Shown here piece by piece: positions 6,224 to 14,538 of a stretch of 29,253 bases of DNA. Position 1 is the stretch's first letter; the number at the start of each line of letters is the position of its first letter. The translations under genes and the position numbers were made by a program. Source of the stretch: VRUE01 sp035693025 (GTDB lineage Bacteria; Actinomycetota; Thermoleophilia; Solirubrobacterales; 70-9); NCBI GenBank assembly GCA_035693025.1, contig DASSHI010000046.1, positions 1 to 29,253 of the forward strand, read 5' to 3'. A model generated the notes under the pieces. That model was given only the letters and a program-made list of their open reading frames with translations. It did no database searches and was not told the DNA's origin.

Positions 6224-7312
6224 ATGCGTTTGCGAGGTAGCGGAAAGAGGGTCCAGGTCGCGGTTGCGGGCTGTGTCGTCTGCACGGCGGCGCTGCTGTT
6301 CGCTGCGCCCGCATCGGCCGGTGTCGTCACCTATCCCGCCGGGGGAAGCGGCTTCGACGAAGGCGCCGAAGGCTGGAGCGCGGGCGGCGGAGAATGCTCG
6401 CCGGCGGAGCTTCTCTGCACCTCCGAAGCGACCTATGACGCGAGCTCCGGCTCGCCCCCGGGGTCGATCGCGGCGAAAACCACGGTCACGCTCAACCTCG
6501 TCAGTCTCTTCAAAGGCACGGCTACCTGGGACTCGCCTCAGTTCCAGATAGCCACTGCCACAATCACGGGCGCCGAACTGCATCTCGACAGGGCATTCAG
6601 CCCCGGTGGCCTGGTCGACGTCGGCCCGGAAGCCACCTACGTCGTCAAGCTCTCCGATCTGACCACCGGAACTTCCTCACCGGTTCTCAGCGGCGTGCTC
6701 GACAAAGAAGACGAAGCCTACGCCCCGGCGTCGGCGCCGGTGGCCGTCGTCGGTGGTCATACCTACCAACTCTCGATCGAATCGGTCACGGCGCAGAGCA
6801 CGCTGGCGCTCTCCGCCTTGAGCGGCACCACCAAGGTGCATTTCGACAATGTCGGAATCGCCGTGCAGACGGCGTCCAGCGGGAAAGGTGGCAAGGGCTC
6901 GGGCTCGGGCGGCGGAGGAGGGGAGAACAAGGGCTCCGGCTCCAACTCGAGCGCTCTCTCCGACAAGCGCCTGCTCACCCTGCTGCGCGGCGGCGCGGTG
7001 GCGACGCCCGCGGTCCTGCGTGGCCGGCATCTCCTGGTCAAGGTGAATTGCCCGGCGAAGATCCATCGCACCTGCCATGTCTTCGCCCAGGGAATGCTGA
7101 CTCGGAAGCGAGCGGCGGCCCGCGGGCGCGTCGTCAAGATCGGTCGCGGCAAGGGACGGCGGGTCGTCTTGCCGGTCAAGCCGCGACTGCGCCCACGGCT
7201 TGCCAAGCGCCGGCGCATCCTCGTCCGTGAGCGCGTCCGAGCCGGCAAGGCGCGGGCGACCATCTACAAGCGGCGCAAGTTGATCCGGCGGCCTACGGGC
7301 ACCGCGGGGTAG
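6224..7312 (+). CDS. secreted protein with Gly/Ser linker and basic C-terminal domain
   Basis: 362 aa, family not recognised. An N-terminal signal peptide is clear: basic n-region, hydrophobic core (residues 10-28) and a cut near PASA-G at 31-32. Residues 33-215 look like a beta-rich extracellular domain; it contains a GAEGWSAGGGECSP segment and ends with KVHFDNVGIAVQ, reminiscent of carbohydrate-binding jelly-rolls. A Gly/Ser/Lys linker follows (about 218-245), then a C-terminal domain with two cysteines (VNCPAKIHRTCHV) and a very Arg/Lys-rich end. The basic tail might bind the anionic cell wall or nucleic acid. Start ATG 6224 with AGAGGAG at 6211-6217. The stop codon overlaps the candidate SRP RNA promoter. 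Confidence 0.78.
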   Translation: MRLRGSGKRVQVAVAGCVVCTAALLFAAPASAGVVTYPAGGSGFDEGAEGWSAGGGECSPAELLCTSEATYDASSGSPPGSIAAKTTVTLNLVSLFKGTATWDSPQFQIATATITGAELHLDRAFSPGGLVDVGPEATYVVKLSDLTTGTSSPVLSGVLDKEDEAYAPASAPVAVVGGHTYQLSIESVTAQSTLALSALSGTTKVHFDNVGIAVQTASSGKGGKGSGSGGGGGENKGSGSNSSALSDKRLLTLLRGGAVATPAVLRGRHLLVKVNCPAKIHRTCHVFAQGMLTRKRAAARGRVVKIGRGKGRRVVLPVKPRLRPRLAKRRRILVRERVRAGKARATIYKRRKLIRRPTGTAG

Positions 7313-7315
7313 GAT
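7310..7315 (+). promoter_or_regulatory. candidate -10 box of the SRP RNA
   Basis: TAGGAT ends 7 nt before the deduced SRP RNA 5' end at 7323 and its first three bases are the stop codon of the preceding gene. No matching -35 hexamer at 16-19 bp was found. Confidence 0.45.
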
Positions 7316-7322
7316 CTCCGGT

Positions 7323-7593
7323 GGACCGTGCTAGGCGGGGAATTAGCGGTGCCCTGTAACCCGCAATCCGCTCTAGCGGGGCCGAATACCGTTCTTAGGG
7401 GCTGGCCTTCGGGACCGGTCCGCCGGGGGCGGCGTTGACGGCCGGGTCCTGCGCGACGTGGGCACGTGAATCAGGTCAGGTCCGGAAGGAAGCAGCCTTA
7501 AGCGGATGCCGCGGGTGCCGCAGGCGAGCCCGACTCGAGCCAACACCGACGGACATGCCTGGAGACCACGCTTCGAAGGCGGGTGCACGGTCC
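7323..7593 (+). ncRNA. ffs: large signal recognition particle RNA
   Basis: The SRP domain IV hallmark GTCAGGTCCGGAAGGAAGCA is at 7474-7493, with its SRP54/Ffh-binding loop. The 5' half (GCCCTGTAACCCGC and TCTAGCGGGGC) matches the Alu-domain part of large Gram-positive SRP RNAs. The ends pair: GGACCGTGC (7323-7331) with GCACGGTCC (7585-7593), followed by a T4 run, which sets the approximate limits. The RNA joins Ffh to target ribosomes making membrane and secreted proteins to FtsY and the membrane. Any protein ORF drawn across this region is not real. Confidence 0.94.
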
Positions 7594-7604
7594 GTTTTCG
7601 ACGC

Positions 7605-7622
7605 CGGGCGTCTCCCCGCCCG
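7605..7622. terminator. hairpin between SRP RNA and the convergent CDF gene
   Basis: CGGGCG (7605-7610) pairs with CGCCCG (7617-7622) around a 6-nt loop. It lies between two convergent genes; no T-run on either side, so a modest candidate. Confidence 0.4.
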
Positions 7623-7628
7623 AGGGCG

Positions 7629-8486
7629 CTACCGCCTGCCCGGGGTGGCGTCGAGGAAGACCTCGGTCACGTCCGGGACGACCTCGTGGAGGCGCTCGTC
7701 GATCTCGCTGGAGAGCTGCTCGACACGGGCGGAGTCGATGCCGTCCTCGAGGTCGACCCGGGCCGCGACGAGCAGGGCCTTGGGTCCGAGGATCATCGTC
7801 AGCAGCTCGCGCACCTCGCGCACCTCCGGATAGTCCTCGATCGCCTCCTCCAGCGCCAGCCGCTCCCCGGGCCGGGCCGCCGAGCCGATCAGCAGATGCT
7901 TCGAGTCGCGCGCCATCCAGAAGGCGACCGACACCAGCAGCACGCCGATCAGGATCGAGGCGGCCGGGTCCCAGAGCTCGACCCCGCTCACGGCCTGCAC
8001 GGTGATGCCGGCGGCGGCGACAGCCACGCCGATCAGCGCCGCGGTGTCCTCGAAGAGGATCATCTTCACGCTCGGGTCGCGGCTTTCGCGGACGTAGGCG
8101 AGCAGGCCCATCTCGGCCTTCTTCGCTTCGCCGCGGGTCTGGCGGAGCGCCCGCAGCCACGAAACCCCCTCGATGACGAAGGCGAGGCCGAGGACGACGT
8201 ATGCGACGAGGAACTCGCTCTCGCCGCCGGGAGGGGAGAGCAGCTCGTAGATTCCCCATCCGATCGCGAAGATCGCTCCGGCGAGGAACATCCCGACCGC
8301 CGCCATGAAGGTCCAGAGGAAGCGTTCCTGGCCGCTGCCGAACGGGCGCTCGGGCGTCGGCTCGCGCCCGCTGAGGGCGATCGAGATCAGCAGGAAGACC
8401 TGATTCGTCGTGTCGGCAAGCGAGTGGGCCGCCTCGGCAAACATCGCCGCCGAGCCGCTGAGGAAGCCGCCGAAGAGCTTCGCCAC
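7629..8486 (-). CDS. cation diffusion facilitator (CDF) metal transporter, start uncertain
   Basis: Proton-driven efflux of divalent metals (Zn, Co, Fe or Mn; ion not assignable) through a dimer with six membrane helices. The TM2 motif AAHSLAD is at about residues 19-25 of this frame (His21, Asp25), the TM5 motif FEDTAALIG lies further on, and the C-terminal 90 residues are the cytosolic metal-sensing domain. The GTG at 8486 cuts into TM1. The same frame continues upstream to 8618 with family-like sequence (RDAAESRRTATIALVANLAIA), but has no ATG, GTG or TTG; CTG 8561 is the only near-cognate start in a sensible place. The frame is closed upstream by the stop codon of the ABC permease. So the true protein is probably about 25-45 aa longer. 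Confidence 0.85.
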   Translation of the reverse strand: MAKLFGGFLSGSAAMFAEAAHSLADTTNQVFLLISIALSGREPTPERPFGSGQERFLWTFMAAVGMFLAGAIFAIGWGIYELLSPPGGESEFLVAYVVLGLAFVIEGVSWLRALRQTRGEAKKAEMGLLAYVRESRDPSVKMILFEDTAALIGVAVAAAGITVQAVSGVELWDPAASILIGVLLVSVAFWMARDSKHLLIGSAARPGERLALEEAIEDYPEVREVRELLTMILGPKALLVAARVDLEDGIDSARVEQLSSEIDERLHEVVPDVTEVFLDATPGRR

Positions 8487-8618
8487 CGCGATTGCCAGAT
8501 TGGCGACCAGCGCGATCGTCGCCGTGCGCCGGCTCTCGGCGGCGTCCCTGGCTGCTCCCAGGCTGCGGTGGCTCGTCTGTTGGGCGACGCTCTCGATGCG
8601 GGGCGGGTACCCGGCGGC

Positions 8619-9407
8619 TCAGTCGATCAAGCGTGCCGACATCCGGCGCACGGCGATCCGCCACATGACCAGCGCGAAGGCGACAAGGCCCGCGAAACGG
8701 AGCAGGTCGACCGCTTCGTAGCCGAAGGCGCCGCCGCGGACAAGTTCGACCAGCTGGTGCAGGGGGTTGAACTGGGCGACCACCTGGACGCCCTTGGGAA
8801 GTTCGTCGATCGGGAAGAAGGCGCCGGAGACGAGGAAGAGCGGGGTGACGAACAGAGCGGTGACGTAGTTGAACTGGTCGATCTTGGCGACCGTGGCCGC
8901 CATCGCCACGCCGAAGCCGGCGAAGCCGAGCGCCGTCGCGAGGCAGAAGAACGGGGTCAGCAACATGCCCCAGGCGGGATCGAGCCCGAAGCCGATCGTG
9001 ACCAGCAGCGGCACGCAGCCGTAGACGCTGGCGCGCAGGCCGATCCAGAGCATCTCGGCGCTGACCAGCTCCTCGACGTCGACCGGCGCAGCGAGGATCG
9101 CGTCGTAGGTGTTCTGGAAGCGGTGCTTGACGAAGGTGCCGAACATCGCCGGCAGGGCGCTGGAGAAGATCACCGCGGTGGCGACCATCCCCGTGCCGAC
9201 GTACTGGACGTATGGCACGCCCTGCACTTCGTCGACCAAGGTCGCGCTCAGCCCCAGCCCGAAGGCGAGCAGGTAGACGATCGGTTCGAGCACGCTGGAG
9301 AAGGTCGTCCCCCGCCAGTAGGTGCGGAAGTTGGCCAGCTCGCGGCTCATCACGCCGCCGATCGCCGCCGGTTCGAGCCGCCGCAGGCGGGTCTTGCCGT
9401 CGCTCAT
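8619..9407 (-). CDS. ABC-2 type exporter permease
   Basis: 262-aa integral membrane protein with about six hydrophobic segments (for example residues 30-48, 62-82, 105-130 and 140-165), typical of the ABC-2 / DrrB-NodJ permease group that exports drugs, lipids or polysaccharides. The C-terminal part carries PLHQLVELVRGGAFG, a family-typical sequence. Start ATG at 9407 directly abuts the TAG of the ATPase gene (9410-9408), giving tight translational coupling. Its own TGA (8621-8619) is the only thing separating it from the CDF frame downstream. Substrate unknown. Confidence 0.88.
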   Translation of the reverse strand: MSDGKTRLRRLEPAAIGGVMSRELANFRTYWRGTTFSSVLEPIVYLLAFGLGLSATLVDEVQGVPYVQYVGTGMVATAVIFSSALPAMFGTFVKHRFQNTYDAILAAPVDVEELVSAEMLWIGLRASVYGCVPLLVTIGFGLDPAWGMLLTPFFCLATALGFAGFGVAMAATVAKIDQFNYVTALFVTPLFLVSGAFFPIDELPKGVQVVAQFNPLHQLVELVRGGAFGYEAVDLLRFAGLVAFALVMWRIAVRRMSARLID

Positions 9408-10298
9408 CTACTCCGCCTCCTCGCCGGTGAGCAGGACGAAGACGTCCTCGAGCGAGGCGGCGCGGCGCACCGCGTCATCGGGAACGGCGCCGTTGCCGGC
9501 GCGCTCGGAGCCCATGATCGCGATCGCCGGGCCGGCCGGACGCACCCGCAGGCCGTCGGCTTCGGCGATCGCCCGCGCCTCGGCGAGGCGGTCGGGCGGC
9601 GCGTAGACCTCGGCGGTCTCGCGGCCGGCGTGCTCGACGATCAGCTCGGCGGGCCGGCCGCGGCTGATGATCCTGCCGTTGGCCATCAGCGCGACTTCGT
9701 CGGCGAGTCGCTCGGCCTCCTCTATGTAGTGGGTCGACATCAGGATCGTCGTGCCTCGCGAGCGCAGGTCGTCGATCAGCGTCCAGAGCTGGGTGCGGAT
9801 CTGCGGGTCGAGGCCGACGGTCGGCTCGTCGAGCAGGATCAGCTTCGGTTCGTGGACGAGTCCGCGAGCGAGCAGCAGACGACGACGCATGCCGCCGGAG
9901 AGCTCGTCGACGGCATCGCGGCGGCGCTCGCGCAGGCGGGCCAGGTCGAGCGCGCGGTCGACCGCGGCGCCCACGTCGGACACGCGGTAGAGGCGGGCGA
10001 AGACGGCGAGGTTGTCCTCGACCGTGACGTCGACGTCGAGGTTGTCGAGCTGCGGCACCACGCCCATCTCGGCGCGCGCCGCCTTGGCGTCGGCGGGCAG
10101 CTCGTGGCCGAGCGCGCGAAGTTCTCCCGCATCGGGCAGCGCCTGCCCGGTCAGCAGCCGCATCGTCGTCGACTTGCCGGCGCCGTTGGGCCCGAGCAGG
10201 CCGAGGCAGATGCCCTCGGGCACGTCGAGGTCGAGCCCGTCGACCGCCGTGATCGGTCCGAACTTCTTCACCACGCCGCGCAGTTCGATCGCCGCCAT
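9408..10298 (-). CDS. ABC transporter ATPase (drug/NodI-type exporter)
   Basis: 296-aa nucleotide-binding subunit of the exporter formed with the adjacent permease. All ABC motifs are present: Walker A GPNGAGKST (residues 36-44), Q-loop VVPQLDN, signature ELSGGMRRR, Walker B LILLDEPTVGLDP and switch His in ILMSTHYIEE. The C-terminal 80 residues form the extension usual in DrrA/NodI-like ATPases. Start ATG 10298. It is divergent from the acetolactate decarboxylase gene (32 bp between starts), so control regions overlap. Confidence 0.93.
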   Translation of the reverse strand: MAAIELRGVVKKFGPITAVDGLDLDVPEGICLGLLGPNGAGKSTTMRLLTGQALPDAGELRALGHELPADAKAARAEMGVVPQLDNLDVDVTVEDNLAVFARLYRVSDVGAAVDRALDLARLRERRRDAVDELSGGMRRRLLLARGLVHEPKLILLDEPTVGLDPQIRTQLWTLIDDLRSRGTTILMSTHYIEEAERLADEVALMANGRIISRGRPAELIVEHAGRETAEVYAPPDRLAEARAIAEADGLRVRPAGPAIAIMGSERAGNGAVPDDAVRRAASLEDVFVLLTGEEAE

Positions 10299-10330
10299 GG
10301 GCGGGATGCTCGCATGGAAGACTGCGCGGC

Positions 10331-11113
10331 GTGTTGGACGAGCGTTGGATCAGGTCCCTGCACGTGGAGACGATGCGGGAGGAGGAACTGCACGCCGAGC
10401 GCGAGCACCACGTCCTCTTCCAGGCTTCGACGATCGGCGCGCTGCTCGACGGTGCCTACGACGGCGACCTGCGCTTCGAGGAGCTGGCCGAGCACGGCAA
10501 CCTCGGGCTTGGCACGGTCAACGCGCTCGACGGCGAGATGATCGCGCTCGACGGACGCTTCTACCGAGCCGACGTGGAGGGCACGATCGCCGAGATTGCA
10601 CCTGGGGAGCGGACGCCGTTCGCCGTGGTGACGAGCTTCGAGCCCGCGATCGACACGCGGATCGAGGGCTCGCTCGACCATGACGGCCTGCTGGCACGGC
10701 TGGACGAGCTGCTCCCGGCCGCGGCGGCGTCCTGCGCGATCCGCATCGACGGCCGTTTCGAGGCGGTCCGAGCCCGCTCGGTGCCCCGTCAGAGCCCTCC
10801 CTACCGGCCGCTGACCGAGGTCGTCGCCGAGCAGCACGTCTTCGAGCTCGGCGAAGTCGAGGGCACGATGCTCGGCTTCCGCTTCCCCGCCTACGTCGAG
10901 GGGATCGAGGTCAGCGGCTATCACCTGCACTTCATCGATGCCGGGTGCGAACGCGGCGGCCACGTCCTCGGCTCGCGGTCGGACGGCCTGCGGGCCCGAC
11001 TCGACCCTTCCAGCGAGCTCCACGTCGAGCTGCCGCCGGCGATCGACCTCGCCGACCCCGACCTCGCCGCCGCCACTCACGCCGCGGTCGACGCCGTCGA
11101 GCGGGCAAAGTGA
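10331..11113 (+). CDS. budA: alpha-acetolactate decarboxylase
   Basis: 260-aa zinc enzyme converting (S)-2-acetolactate to acetoin in the butanediol pathway, or draining acetolactate from valine synthesis. The family landmarks are FQASTIGALLDGAYDGD, a GNLGLGTVNALDGEMIALDG block, and the zinc site YHLHFI with GGH (His198, His200 and His211 from this start). Length is typical of the family (about 235-285 aa). Start GTG 10331 is provisional; ATG 10373 in frame, 14 codons on, has GGAG nearby (10366-10369). No acetolactate synthase or butanediol dehydrogenase is in the window. It ends 4 nt before a palindromic terminator. Confidence 0.9.
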   Translation: MLDERWIRSLHVETMREEELHAEREHHVLFQASTIGALLDGAYDGDLRFEELAEHGNLGLGTVNALDGEMIALDGRFYRADVEGTIAEIAPGERTPFAVVTSFEPAIDTRIEGSLDHDGLLARLDELLPAAAASCAIRIDGRFEAVRARSVPRQSPPYRPLTEVVAEQHVFELGEVEGTMLGFRFPAYVEGIEVSGYHLHFIDAGCERGGHVLGSRSDGLRARLDPSSELHVELPPAIDLADPDLAAATHAAVDAVERAK

Positions 11114-11117
11114 AGGA

Positions 11118-11141
11118 TTTGGGGGTCTATAGACCCCCAAA
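11118..11141. terminator. palindromic bidirectional terminator
   Basis: A perfect 24-nt palindrome: arms TTTGGGGGTC and GACCCCCAAA around a TATA loop. It lies between two convergent genes (stop at 11113, stop at 11156) and has T/A at both ends of the stem, as a bidirectional intrinsic terminator should. Confidence 0.85.
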
Positions 11142-11155
11142 AGCTTCCATCGACA

Positions 11156-12685
11156 TCAGCAGCGGCGGTAGAGGAGCCAGGACTCGTTGCCGGCGACGCG
11201 GTGGAAGCGCCGGGGGACCTGGCTGGTGAAGCGGGAGGGGTCGTTGGGATCGAGGATGAAGTTGTGGATGACGAAGGGGCTCGCGGGCTCGAGGAAGTAG
11301 CCGCGGCGGGGCTGGCGCTGCTCGGATGAGCTGACGATGCGGGACGGCCTCGTTTCGAGGTCGAAGGCGAGGCGGGGCACGGCCCGGTGGTTGGGGACGG
11401 AGATCGGCAGGCAAAGAGGCTCGAAAGCGTCGGATTCGGCGAGGTCGCCGAGGTCGGACTCGATTTCCCCCTGGTTGGTCAGGTCGGTGTTCACCTGGGA
11501 GAGCAGGTCGTACTGGTTCGGCACCCAGATGACGAACATCAGCGCGACGATCGCGGCGAAGGCCTGCCAGGGCCTGCGCCAAGGATGACCGCGGTCGAGC
11601 AGGCGCCAGCCGAGCAGCGCGAGGGCGACGAAGATCGCCAGCACCGCCCCGGCCAGCATCGTGTAGCGGGCGATGATCGCGAGGCCGCCGACGGCGAGCA
11701 GGGCGAAGGCGCCGAGCGAGAGGAGGGTGGCGACGAGGCCGATCGCAAGGTTGTGCGGGCTATAGGCCGTAAAAAGCTGCGAGCGACGGCGGGAGGCGAG
11801 GATTGCCGCTGCGATGACGACCCCGCCGAGCGCGCCGACCATCCCCGGCCACTGCATCACTTCGCCGAGCGCGCGGGGGCCATAGAGGACGAGGTCGACT
11901 GGGCCGGTGTGGCGGGCCAGGGTGGCGACGGTTTCTTGCGTGCCGGTGAACGAGTAGGTGGGGCTGCCGGCGGTTATCCAGTCGAACAGGGCCCAGAGCA
12001 CAGGTGCAGCGAGGGCGAGGGCAACGAGCGTGGTTGTGGTCTCTTCAGGCGTATTGCCTTTGTCCCCGCCGTCGCGTCGAGCGGACGATCGAAAGCGAAT
12101 CCGGCGGTGCTCGCGGAGCTGGTCGAGGTCGAGCAGGAGGTAGGCGAGATAGACGAAGGAGAACAGCCAGGCCTCGGGGCGGAGGAGGCCGGCTGGGATC
12201 AGGAGAGCTAGGACGGGCCAGCCGGCGCGGGGGCGTTTGGTCTCTATGACGAGGGCGCCGAGGACCAGGGCGATGTAGGGGAGGTCTACGTAGGCGCGCA
12301 GTCCGTTGGAGAGGTAGGGGGCGCGGGTGAGGACGAAGACCGCGGCGAGGGCGCCGATCGGGCGGTCGAACCAGAGCGAGGCGAGGCGGTAGACGAGGTA
12401 GCCGACGAGGCCGAGCGAGAGGTAGGCGATGACCATCGTCACGTCGATCGCGCCGCCGCCCAGTGGCGTCGTCACGGCGCCGAGCAAGTCGGCGAGCGGG
12501 TGCGGGGTGGGGGGCAGGGCGGCGCCGTAGTCGGGGCTCATCCCATGAGCGAGTTCGCGCCCCCAGACCAGCGCGTAGATCGTGTCGTAGTTGGGGAAGC
12601 CGAGCGGGAAGACGACGAGCAGCAGCGCCGCGACGGCGGCGACCCAGGCGGCAGGCGTCAACCAGTTGCGGGCCCCAGGCGGCAC
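11156..12685 (-). CDS. polytopic membrane protein, GT-C glycosyltransferase-like
   Basis: 509-aa protein with roughly ten to twelve hydrophobic segments and a soluble C-terminal region (about residues 400-509). The first extracellular loop has NYDTIYALVWGRELAHG (about 32-48) followed by a Pro-rich HPLADLLG segment; an acidic residue in that loop and the repeated membrane helices resemble dolichol/polyprenol-phosphate mannosyltransferase-like GT-C enzymes. Homology is not certain from motifs alone. Start GTG 12685 is the only plausible one. It is divergent from dnaX with about 60 bp between starts. No second glycosylation gene is nearby, so the substrate is unknown. Confidence 0.75.
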   Translation of the reverse strand: MPPGARNWLTPAAWVAAVAALLLVVFPLGFPNYDTIYALVWGRELAHGMSPDYGAALPPTPHPLADLLGAVTTPLGGGAIDVTMVIAYLSLGLVGYLVYRLASLWFDRPIGALAAVFVLTRAPYLSNGLRAYVDLPYIALVLGALVIETKRPRAGWPVLALLIPAGLLRPEAWLFSFVYLAYLLLDLDQLREHRRIRFRSSARRDGGDKGNTPEETTTTLVALALAAPVLWALFDWITAGSPTYSFTGTQETVATLARHTGPVDLVLYGPRALGEVMQWPGMVGALGGVVIAAAILASRRRSQLFTAYSPHNLAIGLVATLLSLGAFALLAVGGLAIIARYTMLAGAVLAIFVALALLGWRLLDRGHPWRRPWQAFAAIVALMFVIWVPNQYDLLSQVNTDLTNQGEIESDLGDLAESDAFEPLCLPISVPNHRAVPRLAFDLETRPSRIVSSSEQRQPRRGYFLEPASPFVIHNFILDPNDPSRFTSQVPRRFHRVAGNESWLLYRRC

Positions 12686-12731
12686 CGGCGCAACCTACCG
12701 GTGCCATCCCCGGCGCGCCGAACCCCGTGGA

Positions 12732-12737
12732 TACACT
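12732..12737 (+). promoter_or_regulatory. candidate -10 box of dnaX operon
   Basis: TACACT lies 7 nt before GTG 12745, which would make the mRNA leaderless and favours GTG 12745 over the in-frame GTG 12727. No ribosome binding site precedes either start. Confidence 0.45.
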
Positions 12738-12744
12738 GGCCGCA

Positions 12745-14538
12745 GTGCCCCAGTCCGCCGACTCGACCTCCCTCTACAGGCGTCACCGCCCCGGCTCCTT
12801 CGACGAAGTGGTCGGCCAGCAGCACGTCGTCCGCACCCTGCGCAACGCGGTCGAGCAGGGGAAGGTCCACCACGCCTACCTCTTCGTCGGCTCGCGCGGC
12901 ACCGGCAAGACCTCGATGGCGAAGATCCTCGCCCGCTCGCTCAACTGCGAGCGCGGCGGCCCGACGGTCACGCCCTGCGGCGAATGCGAGTCCTGCCTGA
13001 CGATCGCCGCCGGCACCTCCGTCGACGTGATCGAGATGGACGCCGCCTCCAACCGCTCGGTCGACGACGTCCGCGATCTGCGCGAACGGGTCGCCTACGC
13101 GCCGGCGGGCGGCCGCTGGAAGGTCTATATCCTCGACGAGGCGCACATGCTGACCAAGGAGGCATGGAACGCCTTCCTCAAGACGCTCGAGGAGCCGCCG
13201 CCGAACACCGTCTTCGTGCTGGCGACGACCGAGTCGCACAAGGTGATGGCGACGATCGCCGACCGCTGCCAGCGCTTCGACTTCCAGCGCCCCTCGCTGG
13301 AGCAGATCTCCGAGGTGGTGCATCGGGTCGCCGTCGCCGAGTCGATCGAGGTCGACGAGGGGGCCGTTGCGACGATCGCCCGTTCCGCCCAGGGCAGCTT
13401 CCGCGACGCACTCGGCACGCTCGACCAGCTTGTCGCCTACGGCGGCGACAAGGTCGGCCTCGACGACGTCCTGCAGCTGCTCGGGGCCGCCGACGCCGAG
13501 CTGCTCTTCGGCGCGGTCGACGCGGTGATCGCCGAAGACCCAAAGGCCGTGCTGCTCGGGGTCGAGGAGATGGCCCGCTCGGGCCGCGACCCCTCCCAGT
13601 TCGCACGCGACCTGCTCGCTCACCTGCGCCACCTGCTCGTCACGCAGACGGTGGGGGAGGTGCCGAACACGTTCGTGGTCACGGCGACGGACCAGGGCCG
13701 GATGCAGGCCCAGGCCCAGGCGATCGGCGCCGCGACCCTGGTCCGCACGATCGACGAGCTCTCTCAAGCTCTGACTGCCGTCCGTGAGGGCGACGACGCC
13801 CGCATGGCGGTCGAGATCGCGCTTTTGAAAGCAGCTCGACCCGACTTGGACCCCTCGACCGAGGGACTCCTCAGGCGTATAGAGCGACTGGAGCAAAAGC
13901 ATGAGGCCTCTCAAGCCGCGGGTCCTGTCGGCGCAGGGGACCCACCGCCTCCTGCGGTAGCTAAAGCTTCCTCGGAGGCGGTCCCCCCTACGCCGCCACC
14001 CCCGGCAGAGACGCCTTCCGCTGACGGTCCTCCCGCGGGTGGCGGGGGGATCGGGTCCGACGGGGAGCGGCGTCCTCTTGCTCGCCCCACCGACTCCACG
14101 ACCGATGAGGACTCATCTGGCGAGCAACCCAGCGACCCGTCGGACCCGATCCCGCCGACAGGACCCGCGGGCCGGGAGCTCGACTTGGAGCAGGTGGTTC
14201 GCGTCTGGCCCGCCGTCCTGGATCAGCTGCTTCAGACGGCCCCGGCCTTGGCGGCCACCTTCGAGGGGGCGCGGCCGACCGGGCTCGATGCCGGTCAGGT
14301 GACTATCGGGTTTCCGGTGGACCACATCTTCAACAAACGCAAGGCCGAGGCGCCCGACAAGCGGGAGCAGATGGCGGCGGCGCTGGAGACCGTGCTGGGC
14401 CAGAAGCTGGGCCCCGCCTATGCGGTATTAGACGGAGACGAGGCTGCGCCCGAGGTCGAGGGTGAGGACAGCGGTGTCGATCACGCCGCGCTGGTGGAGA
14501 AGATCAAGAGCGAATTCGACGCTGAGGAGGTCGGTTGA
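12745..14538 (+). CDS. dnaX: DNA polymerase III subunit gamma/tau
   Basis: 597-aa clamp-loader subunit that loads the sliding clamp and couples polymerases at the replication fork. The N-terminal AAA+ part is typical: LYRRHRPGSFDEVVGQ, Walker A GSRGTGKTS (49-57), four zinc cysteines (68, 78, 81, 84), Walker B YILDEAHM (128-135) and sensor 1 around TTESHKVMATIADRCQRF. A Pro/Gly/Ser-rich linker spans about 385-475, then comes a short C-terminal domain. Start GTG 12745 is preferred for its position behind a -10-like box; GTG 12727 is the alternative. The stop overlaps the ybaB start (TGATG), and dnaX-ybaB-recR is a widely conserved order. Linker codons are noticeably less G/C-biased than the domains. 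No clear frameshift site for a separate gamma form was found. Confidence 0.95.
   Translation: MPQSADSTSLYRRHRPGSFDEVVGQQHVVRTLRNAVEQGKVHHAYLFVGSRGTGKTSMAKILARSLNCERGGPTVTPCGECESCLTIAAGTSVDVIEMDAASNRSVDDVRDLRERVAYAPAGGRWKVYILDEAHMLTKEAWNAFLKTLEEPPPNTVFVLATTESHKVMATIADRCQRFDFQRPSLEQISEVVHRVAVAESIEVDEGAVATIARSAQGSFRDALGTLDQLVAYGGDKVGLDDVLQLLGAADAELLFGAVDAVIAEDPKAVLLGVEEMARSGRDPSQFARDLLAHLRHLLVTQTVGEVPNTFVVTATDQGRMQAQAQAIGAATLVRTIDELSQALTAVREGDDARMAVEIALLKAARPDLDPSTEGLLRRIERLEQKHEASQAAGPVGAGDPPPPAVAKASSEAVPPTPPPPAETPSADGPPAGGGGIGSDGERRPLARPTDSTTDEDSSGEQPSDPSDPIPPTGPAGRELDLEQVVRVWPAVLDQLLQTAPALAATFEGARPTGLDAGQVTIGFPVDHIFNKRKAEAPDKREQMAAALETVLGQKLGPAYAVLDGDEAAPEVEGEDSGVDHAALVEKIKSEFDAEEVG

Noticed and set aside
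7506..10541. A 1011-codon open frame on the plus strand across the SRP RNA, CDF and ABC genes
   Set aside because: It is antisense to three genes with clear motifs, its product is a low-complexity Arg/Glu/Gly/Ala/Asp mix, and it starts inside the SRP RNA. High GC leaves such frames open by chance.
13820..13850. CTTTTGAAAG in dnaX as a possible frameshift slippery site for a gamma form
   Set aside because: It is not a standard X-XXY-YYZ heptamer and has no convincing downstream stem; no evidence for programmed frameshifting.
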